Shown: one piece after another, positions 18,929 through 26,588 of the stretch
Numbering within the stretch: position 1 is the first letter of the stretch
Layout of the letters: each line of letters begins with the position of its first letter
Origin: Falsiroseomonas sp051433195
Lineage (GTDB): Bacteria > Pseudomonadota > Alphaproteobacteria > Acetobacterales > Acetobacteraceae
Reading direction: 5' to 3'
Assembly (NCBI RefSeq): GCF_051433195.1
Contig: NZ_JBHMFT010000006.1
Coordinates: 124,001-188,000, forward strand
Length of the DNA stretch: 64,000 nt
Notes under the pieces: model-generated
What the model saw: the letters and a program-made list of their open reading frames with translations, nothing else
What the model was told of the DNA's origin: nothing
Database searches by the model: none
Translations under genes and position numbers: made by a program

Positions 18929-19767
18929 GGCGTCGCTCCCTCCGTCATGGCCGGTCGGACGTGTGCGCGCACCGCCGCGGCGATGCGCAGCACGTCCTGG
19001 TCGCGGCCTGGCCCTGGCAGCCCCTCGACCCGCAGCACCGCCCGTCCCCGCCGCGGCATCAGGCGGCGCAACGACTCCGTCAGCCGCGCCTGTTCCGCAA
19101 GGGTGGCGAGGTCCAGTTCGAACAGCCGCTCGGCCGCCGACTGCCGTGCCAGGCGTTCGCGGAGCCGCGCCTGCACGATCTCCCGCGGGGTTTCCACCCA
19201 CACCACCAGGTCGGCGGGCGGAACCAGATCCAGCGCGGCGCCCAGCCCGTCCTCGGCACGACCCGCGCGCCCGGAACGCGCCGCGAGGGAGCAGGTCGCG
19301 GAGAGGTAGCCCTGGTCCAGGATGACGATGCTGCCGGGGGCCCGATGCGCCGACAGCGTCCGGTGCAGGCGCGAGAGGTAGCGCCGGCTGCGGAGATGCA
19401 CGATGGGTGCACGTGGCGGAAACAGCGCCAGCAGCCCCACCCCGACCGGATCGCCGGAGCGCAACTCCCCTACCGCGCCGAAGATCTTCGTTGCGCGGCT
19501 CAACGGCGCGACCACCATGCGTTCGAGCGCAGATCCCGGTCGCGACGCCTCATGCTCGGCGGGCCGGGCGCTGGACACGACCTCGGCGCGATGGCCCGTC
19601 GCCTCCAGCGCCCGGCGCAGGGCCTGCGCAAAGGTCGTCTTGCCAGCGGCCGCCGGCCCGAACAATTCGACGACGACGGGCCCTGCACGCCCCGCGGCAT
19701 CCTGCCGCGCCCGGCGGTGCAGGACGGCCGTGACGTGCTCCGCCTCATGGTCACGGAGCTCGGCCAA
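18925..19767 (-). CDS. P-loop kinase of the thymidylate-kinase superfamily
   Basis: A 280-residue protein with a P-loop FGPAAAGKTT (36-45) and a strand ending VILDQGYLSAT near residue 150, in the place of the DRY/H motif of thymidylate kinases; here it is DQGY. The region LVVWVETPREIVQARLRERL resembles the lid and the arginine helix of that superfamily. It is therefore a small-molecule kinase, but its substrate is probably not dTMP given the locus. It overlaps the flippase by 4 bases and is followed by a second, fused kinase of the same superfamily. I infer a role in polysaccharide precursor or carrier phosphorylation. Confidence 0.8.
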   Translation of the reverse strand: MAELRDHEAEHVTAVLHRRARQDAAGRAGPVVVELFGPAAAGKTTFAQALRRALEATGHRAEVVSSARPAEHEASRPGSALERMVVAPLSRATKIFGAVGELRSGDPVGVGLLALFPPRAPIVHLRSRRYLSRLHRTLSAHRAPGSIVILDQGYLSATCSLAARSGRAGRAEDGLGAALDLVPPADLVVWVETPREIVQARLRERLARQSAAERLFELDLATLAEQARLTESLRRLMPRRGRAVLRVEGLPGPGRDQDVLRIAAAVRAHVRPAMTEGATP

Positions 19768-19842
19768 TCTCCCGCCTCCCCAGCCTGCTGCCTGGACGGC
19801 GCGCCATGTCGCCTCCCGGGGCGATGCGACGCGGCCGCGCGC

Positions 19843-21210
19843 TCATCGCCGCAAGCCTGCCGCAAGCCTGGCGCGCTCGGACTCAGCCAGGTCCGAAGCA
19901 GGCAGGATCCGTGCTTCCGGGCGAGGTGCGGAGGCCTCCGGCGTGCGGCTGTTCGCCGGCAGCGCGGGCCGCGTGCCGGCGACGACCCCAGCCAGCGGCG
20001 GCGCACCGCCACCCCGCCCGAGATCGACGATGTCGCCAGGCTGCAGCTCGGTTTCCCAGTCGGCCCTGACCAGGGCAGCGCCACCGGTGCCGGCGCGCAC
20101 CAGCGTGATCGTCAATTCGCCCGGCTCGCTGGTCGGAACCGCGACACCCAGCAACCGCAGTCTCTCCTCGATGCTCTCGAGCCGGGCGCGCGCGGTCGCC
20201 ACCTTCGGAACCGCCTCCTGCAACTCCGCCAGCAGGCGGATACGGCGACGATCATCGGCGCGTTCGAAGTCCCGCAGCAACTCCGCGCGCTGCCGCCGCA
20301 CGGAGACCAGCTGCGCCGAGGTCTGCAGGGCCCGGGTCGAGGAGAACAGCAGGACCCGCCGCGCATCCGTGGCGCGGGATTGCGTGACCATGCCGCGGGC
20401 GAGCAGCTGCGTCGTCCGCTGCAACTCCGCGGTATCCGCCTCGACGCCCTCCTCCTCGCGCTCCTGCTGCGCGGTCAGGGACTCGATCTGGCGCCCGGCT
20501 TCCGCCGCGGCATTGAGCAGGTAGCTCTTCTCCCGCTCGTGGTCGGCGGCACGGTTGCTGCGATACTCGGCCTCCCGCGTCAGCAGCTGTTCCAGCACGC
20601 GGTCGGCGACCGGTGCGGGCGGCAGGCTCGCGCGATCGAATTCAGCATCGTCGCCCAGTTCCGCCTTCAGGCGCCACGCGCGCGCCAGTTCCGCCGCGAG
20701 GGCGATCCAGACGGTGCCGAATTCACCGCGCAGCTGCGCCGCCTCGCCATGCGTGCCGACCTCGGGCCGCAGCAGGGTGAACCCGCCGGCCGCCGCCATC
20801 ACGTGGCGCACCGTCATGCCGGGGCGGAACGGCTGCTCGCCGGGCCGCGCGACATTTCCTGTGATGGAAACCGGCCGGTATTCCGCGATGGACGCCGAGA
20901 TCTGCTCCCGGTCCACGAAGCGCAGCAATTCCCGGCCATCCGCCAGGTAGGTCCGCAGCGGGCGGCTGGCGAGCGCTGTCTGGATGCGCGCCTCGACCTC
21001 GGCGAGTGTCGCGCCGGCGGCAGCGACGCGGCCCGCCAGGGGTATCGGCAGGCTGCCATCGAGCTGCACCGCGACGCGCCGCAGCAGTTCCGGCCAGCCT
21101 GCCACGGACACCTCGATCACGTCGCCGGGCTGCAACCGATAGGCCGCGGCCTGCGCCGGCAGATGCACAAGGCAGAGCATCGCCGCGGCGCAGCTTGCCG
21201 CCCGCATCAT
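19843..21210 (-). CDS. Polysaccharide export protein, ExoF/Wza-like, with long coiled coil
   Basis: A 455-residue periplasmic or outer-membrane export protein. A signal peptide at residues 1-23 ends AQAAA. The Wza-type motif YRLQPGDVIEVSVAGWPE follows at once, then an SLBB-like domain with ITGNVARPGEQPFRPGMT near residues 115-132. Residues about 210-350 form a long Glu/Arg/Leu coiled coil, as in ExoF-type proteins and unlike short Wza. I chose ATG 21210 (MM pair) because it places the signal peptide at the N-terminus; ATG 21345 would put 45 uncharged-poor residues in front. It should carry the polymer out of the cell together with the co-polymerase at 26585-28618. Confidence 0.88.
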   Translation of the reverse strand: MMRAASCAAAMLCLVHLPAQAAAYRLQPGDVIEVSVAGWPELLRRVAVQLDGSLPIPLAGRVAAAGATLAEVEARIQTALASRPLRTYLADGRELLRFVDREQISASIAEYRPVSITGNVARPGEQPFRPGMTVRHVMAAAGGFTLLRPEVGTHGEAAQLRGEFGTVWIALAAELARAWRLKAELGDDAEFDRASLPPAPVADRVLEQLLTREAEYRSNRAADHEREKSYLLNAAAEAGRQIESLTAQQEREEEGVEADTAELQRTTQLLARGMVTQSRATDARRVLLFSSTRALQTSAQLVSVRRQRAELLRDFERADDRRRIRLLAELQEAVPKVATARARLESIEERLRLLGVAVPTSEPGELTITLVRAGTGGAALVRADWETELQPGDIVDLGRGGGAPPLAGVVAGTRPALPANSRTPEASAPRPEARILPASDLAESERARLAAGLRR

Positions 21211-21358
21211 CCGCCGGAAGCCGGCGCCGGTCAGGGCGGATTCCTGCGCATCCGCAGCCGGCCCCTGGTACCAATGCCTTGGTCCTGCAATCACTCCACC
21301 ACCTCCGGCTCGCGCCCGACTTGGCGCCGTCTGGCGTAAGGCCATGCCACGCATACGC

Positions 21359-22393
21359 TCAGGTGACGTAGTCGCGTTCACGGCGCACCCGCCCCTCCTC
21401 CAGCCGGCGGCGCCACCACGCCGCCGTCCGCGCCAGTCCCTCACGCAGGTCAACCCGCGGATGCCAACCCGTGGCAGCCGAGAAACGACTCGCATCGGCC
21501 AGAAGCTCCCGCACCTCGGAACGCTCCGGGCGCATCCGCTCCGCGTCGGTCTCGATCGGCTTGCTGCTTCCGGTGACCTCGATGACCCGTTGCGCGATCT
21601 CGCCGATCGTCACCGCGACACCGCTTCCCGCATTGTAGGCGCTGCCGAACTCCACCTGGGGCGCGCTCCCGATCGCCAGGAAGGCGGCTACCGTGTCGCC
21701 GACGAAGGTGAAGTCCCTGACCGTCGAGAGGTCACCGACGCGAATGGTCGCCACCTTCGGATCGAGCGCCTGGCGCAACAACGTCGCGATCACCGCCCGT
21801 TCGCTCTGACGGGGGCCGAAGGTGTTGAAGGGCCGCAGGATGGCCACCGGCAGGCCGAACGACCGTGCGAAGGCTTCCGCCATCATGTCGGCGCCGATCT
21901 TGGACGCCGAGTAGGGCGACTGGCCCTGGAGCCGGTGCGATTCCGCAATCGGCGAGACGAGTGCCGAGCCGTAGACCTCGCTCGTCGAGGTGTGCACGAC
22001 GCGCAGGACGTCGTTGCTGCGCGCGGCCTCGAGCACATTGAGCGTGCCGAGCACGTTGGTGTCCACGTAGGATTGCGGCGCCGCGTAGGAGTAGGGAATG
22101 GCGATCAACGCCGCCAGATGGAACACCACGTCCTTGCCCACCGCGAGGCGCCGCATCAGCGCGGCATCGCGCACGTCGCCGCGCACCGCGTGGATGCTTT
22201 CCCGGATCGCCGGCGGAAGGTCGTCGAGCCAACCGAGTGAATCGAAGGAGTTGTAGAGGGTGAGTGCCGTGACGTTCGCGCCGCTGCGAACCAGCTGCTC
22301 GGTGAGGTGCGAGCCGATGAAGCCGTCGGCACCGGTGACCAGGACATTGATGCCCTGGTAGCCGGTGGCCACGCGCCCAGCGCCTTCGTCCAT
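21359..22393 (-). CDS. NAD-dependent 4,6-dehydratase, LegB-like
   Basis: A 344-residue short-chain dehydrogenase/epimerase of the extended type. It has the cofactor motif GADGFIG (21-27), TSTSEVYG (135-142) and the YSASK catalytic pair Tyr161/Lys165. The stretch LYNSFDSLGWLDD (47-58) is characteristic of LegB, the nucleotide-GlcNAc 4,6-dehydratase of legionaminic acid synthesis. The product would be a 4-keto-6-deoxy sugar that the DegT aminotransferase at 23142-24269 can aminate. LegH, LegG, LegI and LegF partners are not seen in this window, so full legionaminic acid synthesis is not supported. It lies 11 bases after the phosphoglycosyltransferase gene. Confidence 0.88.
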   Translation of the reverse strand: MDEGAGRVATGYQGINVLVTGADGFIGSHLTEQLVRSGANVTALTLYNSFDSLGWLDDLPPAIRESIHAVRGDVRDAALMRRLAVGKDVVFHLAALIAIPYSYAAPQSYVDTNVLGTLNVLEAARSNDVLRVVHTSTSEVYGSALVSPIAESHRLQGQSPYSASKIGADMMAEAFARSFGLPVAILRPFNTFGPRQSERAVIATLLRQALDPKVATIRVGDLSTVRDFTFVGDTVAAFLAIGSAPQVEFGSAYNAGSGVAVTIGEIAQRVIEVTGSSKPIETDAERMRPERSEVRELLADASRFSAATGWHPRVDLREGLARTAAWWRRRLEEGRVRRERDYVT

Positions 22394-22404
22394 GCCCCTG
22401 CTCC

Positions 22405-23145
22405 CTAGATCCGCACGGTGAAGCTGGGCGCCCTGCCGAGCTCACCGCGCGATCCCGCCGCGCCCATGGCGGAGGATGGGCCGGTGGCGGGCAGGGAAAG
22501 TCCACCCCGTGTCCTGTACAGGCCCACCACGGCCAGCACGCCGCACAGGATCCATCCGATGTCGGACAGCAGCGTGCGCTTCGGGTAATAGGCCAGGTCG
22601 AGCTGCGCCTTGGTCGGGAACAGCACCTGCCGGTACAGCCGGGCCGGCTCCGCGCCCGGTGGATAAAGGGCACCCTCGTCGCGGAATGCCACCTGGCTCG
22701 GCCCGAAGATGCCGGGCCGGTAGGCCAGCACGGCGCGATTCGCATCGTCGAAGCAATCCGCGAAGGCGAGGCTTTCCGGCCTCGGCCCGACGATCGACAT
22801 CTCGCCCTTGAGGATGTTGTAGAGCTGCGGCAGCTCATCGAGCTTGGTGATCTCGAGGATCCGCCCGATCGGCGACATCCGGTCATCGCCCCGCACCGTC
22901 AATGGCCGCCCGGACTCGACCGCGCACTTCTTGAACTTGCGGAACTTGAACAGGCGGAAATGGCGCCCATCCTGCCCCAGGCGCGTCTGCGCGAAGAAGA
23001 TCGGCCGGCCACTCTCGATCAGGATCGCCAGCGTCACCAGCAGCAGGACCGGGCTGAGAAACAGGATGCCGAGGCCGGCGAGGACCACGTCGAGAGCGCG
23101 GCTTCCGAGGGAATTCCGCCTGGCCTGGAAAGGCTGGATGTTCAT
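22405..23145 (-). CDS. Priming phosphoglycosyltransferase (bacterial sugar transferase family)
   Basis: A 246-residue membrane enzyme that moves a sugar-phosphate from a nucleotide sugar to undecaprenyl phosphate, the first step of repeat-unit assembly. It has one hydrophobic segment (about 18-43) and then the conserved core: FFAQTRLGQDG (50-60), KFRKFK, KLDELPQLYNILKGEMS (101-117) with the catalytic Asp103-Glu104 pair, and GPRPES. Length and the single N-terminal segment fit the small PglC-like type, not the multi-span WbaP type. A second hydrophobic segment near residues 199-216 and a disordered tail extend it. It overlaps the aminotransferase by 4 bases, suggesting the primed sugar is the amino sugar made by its neighbours. 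Confidence 0.93.
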   Translation of the reverse strand: MNIQPFQARRNSLGSRALDVVLAGLGILFLSPVLLLVTLAILIESGRPIFFAQTRLGQDGRHFRLFKFRKFKKCAVESGRPLTVRGDDRMSPIGRILEITKLDELPQLYNILKGEMSIVGPRPESLAFADCFDDANRAVLAYRPGIFGPSQVAFRDEGALYPPGAEPARLYRQVLFPTKAQLDLAYYPKRTLLSDIGWILCGVLAVVGLYRTRGGLSLPATGPSSAMGAAGSRGELGRAPSFTVRI

Positions 23146-24269
23146 GTCAGCGCTCCCTGAAGCTGGACGGCCCTGGCCAAGGCGGTCACGACCGTCGTGA
23201 CATCCGCGAGCTCCATGGCCGGATGCAGCGGCAGCGTGATCTCGCGCTCGCAGAACTCCTCCGTGACGGGCAGGCTCAGGCCAGGAAAGCGGTCGAGATA
23301 GAAGGACAAGTGGTGGACCGGCGGGTAGTGCACCGTGGTCTGCACGCCGGCCTCGCGCAGGAAGATCGAGACGGCCTTGCGGGACAGACCCTTGGGCAGC
23401 AGGACCGGCATGATGTGGTGCGCCGAGGCGCCTTCATCCATGAAGGGCATGAGGATCTTGGGGCAATCCCGTGCGAGCGCCGCGGCGTAGGCATCGCGCA
23501 GCAGCCGTCGCTTGGCGTTCCAGGCGTCGAGCCGCTCCAACTGGACCAGGCCGATGGCGGCGCGCAGTTCGTCCATCCGGTAGTTGAAGCCGAGCATGGT
23601 CACGTCGTAATCCGCTGTGCGCGCATTCAGGCGCTCGAAGGTGCCGCTGGTCATGCCGTGGCCACGCAGCCGCCGCGTGCGCTCCAGCAGTTCCGGCGAG
23701 CGGGACAGGATCATGCCGCCCTCCGCCGTCGTCATGTTCTTGTTGCCGTAGAAGCTGAATGCGGCCGCCGCGCCATAGGTGCCGACACCCTCGATGCCGA
23801 TCACATGCGCCGCATCCTCGACAAGGTGAATGCCGTGGCGCGCCGCGAGGTCCTGCCAGGCGGCGCGATCGGCCAGGCGCCCGGCGAAGTGCACCAGGAT
23901 GACGGCGCGCGTACGTGGGGTGATCCTGGCTTCCACAGCCGCGACGGAAAGGATGGGGTAGTCCAGCGCCGCGATGTCGGCGAAGACCGGCGTGGCCCCG
24001 ACGTACAGAACGCTGTTCGCGGTGGCCACGAAGGTGAGGGAGGGCACCACCACCTCATCGCCCGGCCCGATATCGAGCGCCGCCAGGATCAGGTGCAGCG
24101 CGGCGGTGCAGGAGCCGACGGCAACCGCATCGGCGGCGCCGTGCCGCGCCGCGAAGTTCTCCTCGAACCGCCGCACACGCGCGCCCATCGTGATCCATCC
24201 GCTGTCGATCGTCTCGCACAGCGCGCGCTTCTCCGCGTCGCCAAGCTCCGGCTGGGCTACAAGCAACAC
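23142..24269 (-). CDS. DegT/DnrJ/EryC1-type sugar aminotransferase
   Basis: A 375-residue PLP-dependent aminotransferase that should aminate a nucleotide-linked keto-sugar. The internal-aldimine lysine is Lys177 in FSFYGNKNMTTAEGG (171-185). GSCTAALHL (52-60) binds the cofactor phosphate and VEDAAHVIG (150-158) carries the Asp that contacts the pyridine. The late HYPPVHHLSFY is typical of the sugar members. It sits between the nucleotidyltransferase at 24327-25049 and the phosphoglycosyltransferase, overlapping the latter by 4 bases. With the LegB-like dehydratase it can produce a 4-amino-4,6-dideoxy sugar nucleotide. Confidence 0.93.
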   Translation of the reverse strand: MLLVAQPELGDAEKRALCETIDSGWITMGARVRRFEENFAARHGAADAVAVGSCTAALHLILAALDIGPGDEVVVPSLTFVATANSVLYVGATPVFADIAALDYPILSVAAVEARITPRTRAVILVHFAGRLADRAAWQDLAARHGIHLVEDAAHVIGIEGVGTYGAAAAFSFYGNKNMTTAEGGMILSRSPELLERTRRLRGHGMTSGTFERLNARTADYDVTMLGFNYRMDELRAAIGLVQLERLDAWNAKRRLLRDAYAAALARDCPKILMPFMDEGASAHHIMPVLLPKGLSRKAVSIFLREAGVQTTVHYPPVHHLSFYLDRFPGLSLPVTEEFCEREITLPLHPAMELADVTTVVTALARAVQLQGALT

Positions 24270-24326
24270 CTGCGTATCCTCCCGTGCAAATCGACCCTGC
24301 CGACACCGTGGACGGCGACGGCTGGC

Positions 24327-25049
24327 TCAGGCGACGAGCGCCACTTCCTCGAAGGCCGGCGGCTGTTCATCCCAGGCCAGGTTCTGTGCGGTCTGGAAGT
24401 CCTCGATACGCCCGATGTCGAGCCAGAGGCCGTCATGCAGGAAGGTCCCGGTGCGCACCCCCTCGGCCAGCAGGCACAGGATCAGGTCATCGAAGCCGAA
24501 CGGCACGCCGTCCGGGATGTAGGACAGCGCCTGCGGTTCCATGCAGTAGACGCCCATGCTCACCAGGTTGGTCAGCACCGGCTTTTCCTTGAAGCTGGTG
24601 ATCCGCCCGTTGGTCTGCTCGATGACGCCGAAATCCGTCTTGGTCCTGCGCAGCGACGTCGCGACCGTCACGATGTTACCCTGCCGGCGATGGCAGTCGG
24701 CGAAGCTGGCGAGACTTAGGTTGGTGAGCACGTCGCCATTGATCACCATGAAGGGCTCGTCGAGCTCCTCCTTCAGCATGCACAACGGGCCAATGGTCCC
24801 CAGGGGCTCCCTTTCCTCGGTATAGCGAATCCGCAGGTTCCACTGCGCGCCATCCTGGCAGAAGCTCTTGATCAGATGCCCGAGGTAGCCGGTGGTGATG
24901 TAGACGTCGCGGATGTTGTTGCGACGCAGCCAGTTCAGCAGCAGCTCCAGCACCGGCTTGGCGCCCACTGGCATCAGCGGCTTGGGCAGCACCATCGTGT
25001 AGGGCCGGAGACGCGTACCTTTGCCGCCACATTGAATGACCGCCTTCAT
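24327..25049 (-). CDS. Sugar-phosphate nucleotidyltransferase
   Basis: A 240-residue nucleotidyltransferase that activates a sugar-1-phosphate. The signature GGKGTRLRPYT lies at residues 8-18, PKPLMPVGAKPVLE at 22-35, and the metal-binding INGDVLTN near 101-108. It lacks the C-terminal left-handed beta-helix of bifunctional enzymes, so it is of the short RmlA/GlmU-N/PtmE type. As first gene of the operon leading to the aminotransferase, priming enzyme and LegB-like dehydratase, it probably makes the nucleotide sugar they use. The base it uses (GDP, UDP or CDP) cannot be told. The ATG is preceded by GGAG. Confidence 0.92.
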   Translation of the reverse strand: MKAVIQCGGKGTRLRPYTMVLPKPLMPVGAKPVLELLLNWLRRNNIRDVYITTGYLGHLIKSFCQDGAQWNLRIRYTEEREPLGTIGPLCMLKEELDEPFMVINGDVLTNLSLASFADCHRRQGNIVTVATSLRRTKTDFGVIEQTNGRITSFKEKPVLTNLVSMGVYCMEPQALSYIPDGVPFGFDDLILCLLAEGVRTGTFLHDGLWLDIGRIEDFQTAQNLAWDEQPPAFEEVALVA

Positions 25050-25318
25050 TACCGCATGCTCCGTTCAGGAGTTTCGTGGCGTTCCGCCTACCATCGGGCG
25101 ACGCCGTGATCTTCGCGCCAAATGCGGTCGCTGTAAGCGGTCAGGAAGGATATGCCCCCATTGGGCCAGCGTCCTTCGGTTCGATGCCTTCATGACATCG
25201 CCACGCTCTCCGAAGGGGTAATCCCTTGCCTACTCCAGAGGATGGTCGGAAGGCGATTTACGAACACGGACCCACGGTGCGACCCTTGGCCTGTCTGCGA
25301 TGCCTGCGGCAGCGTCTT

Positions 25319-25325
25319 GGAGAGG
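25319..25325 (+). promoter_or_regulatory. Ribosome-binding site selecting a TTG start
   Basis: GGAGAGG lies six bases before TTG 25332. This is the best site in the frame that opens at 25152 and is why I take the TTG as the start of the polymerase gene. The 280 bases before it separate divergent operons. Confidence 0.55.
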
Positions 25326-25331
25326 ACCGTC

Positions 25332-26588
25332 TTGCCCCGCGATATCCTGCTCGGCCTGGGTCTTGCGCTCTCGACAGCAACGCAGTTCCGCGTGCCAGGA
25401 CTGCCGCTCGGCCCCGGCGAGCTGTTTTTGAGCGCGTGGCTTGTGCTTGCGACGACGGCGCAACTGGTCGGTGGGCGGCCTGCTGCCAATCAGGCCCTCG
25501 GACGTCTCATGACATTCTGGACGGTCCTGGCACTGGCGCTCTCGGTCGCGCTCGTGAGCGGCCTTGCGCGGGATCTGTTCCAGGACGTCGGCGGCATGCT
25601 GCACGACATCACCGCCTATCTCCTGATGATGGCGATCGGCCTGATGCTCATGCTGGAGCTGCAGGATGCGCGGCGGCGGAGAGGCGCCATCTGGATCTTC
25701 GTGGGCCTGAGCACGGCGATCCTGACCATCCAGCTGATCAGCGGCTTCGGGCTGAACCTGGTGCCAGGTGTCGACAACTGGTTCTACGACCGCTTCCGCG
25801 GCTGGTCGGAGAATCCGAATCAGCTCGGCTTCTTCGTGGTGGTTCTCACCTTCGTCGCGCTTCACCTGGCGGAGACCGCGCCATCGGCAACGGAACGCGT
25901 TGGCGGCCTGGCCTGTGCGGCGGTGGCAGGGCTCGCCGGCGTCCTTACGCGAAGCGATTCCTATGTGGTTGCCCTTCTCATCGGCGCCTCGGTCTGGGTC
26001 GCACTCACCGCCTTCGTCTGGTTCCGCACCCTCCGCTCCGGCCTGGTGCTGCGCGGCGCCACCGTGCTGTTCGCGCTTCTTTCGATACCGCTTGCGGCCG
26101 CGGCCTTCGCACCCTTCGCCGCCGCCGCGCTGGAGCGCATCGAGGATACCTCGGCGAGCCTGTACAACGACAATGAGCAGGGCGAGACGCGGCTGCAGCT
26201 CTGGATCGAGGCGCTGGACCGCGGCTACCAGTCCGGACTGATTGGCTTCGGCCCGGGGCCGCAGTTGACCAGCAAGTCGTACAAGCGCCCGCCGCCCGAG
26301 AAGTTCGAAGCCCACAACACCTTCCTCGACCTTTTCGTCCAAGGTGGCCTGGTGGCACTGGCGGCCTTCCTCTGGCTGGTTGGTTGCGCCGCACTGGGCG
26401 CATGGCGCACCCGGCTCGCCGGCATGCTGGCGCTGATCGGCGCCCTGACTGCGTTCGGGTTCTTCCACTACGTCGTACGCCAGCCGATCTTCTGGTTCGG
26501 CGTGGCGACCTGCCTGCTGGAGGCCAATCGGCTCGTCGCTGCATCGGGTCTGCGGCTCCTTCCTTTGCGAACGGAAGTATCGGCATGA
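25332..26588 (+). CDS. Wzy/WaaL-like O-antigen polymerase or ligase
   Basis: A 418-residue membrane protein with about ten hydrophobic segments and a long periplasmic loop. The loop holds WSENPNQLGFF and, further on, NEQGETRLQLW and AHNTFLDLFVQGG, the pattern of the O-antigen ligase/polymerase family (Wzy_C). It should polymerise lipid-linked repeat units at the periplasmic face. The start is uncertain: I prefer TTG 25332, because the residues before it are polar and Cys-rich and a good ribosome-binding site precedes the TTG; ATG 25242 is the alternative. The stop overlaps the co-polymerase start by 4 bases, which supports a shared role in chain assembly. Confidence 0.88.
   Translation: MPRDILLGLGLALSTATQFRVPGLPLGPGELFLSAWLVLATTAQLVGGRPAANQALGRLMTFWTVLALALSVALVSGLARDLFQDVGGMLHDITAYLLMMAIGLMLMLELQDARRRRGAIWIFVGLSTAILTIQLISGFGLNLVPGVDNWFYDRFRGWSENPNQLGFFVVVLTFVALHLAETAPSATERVGGLACAAVAGLAGVLTRSDSYVVALLIGASVWVALTAFVWFRTLRSGLVLRGATVLFALLSIPLAAAAFAPFAAAALERIEDTSASLYNDNEQGETRLQLWIEALDRGYQSGLIGFGPGPQLTSKSYKRPPPEKFEAHNTFLDLFVQGGLVALAAFLWLVGCAALGAWRTRLAGMLALIGALTAFGFFHYVVRQPIFWFGVATCLLEANRLVAASGLRLLPLRTEVSA

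Noticed and set aside
21359..25049. A complete legionaminic acid pathway.
   Set aside because: Only a LegB-like dehydratase, an aminotransferase and a nucleotidyltransferase are present. LegH, LegG, LegI and LegF equivalents are not seen.
25152..25331. A longer N-terminus for the polymerase, with several Cys residues.
   Set aside because: The extra residues are polar and Cys-rich without membrane character, and the TTG at 25332 has a better ribosome-binding site.
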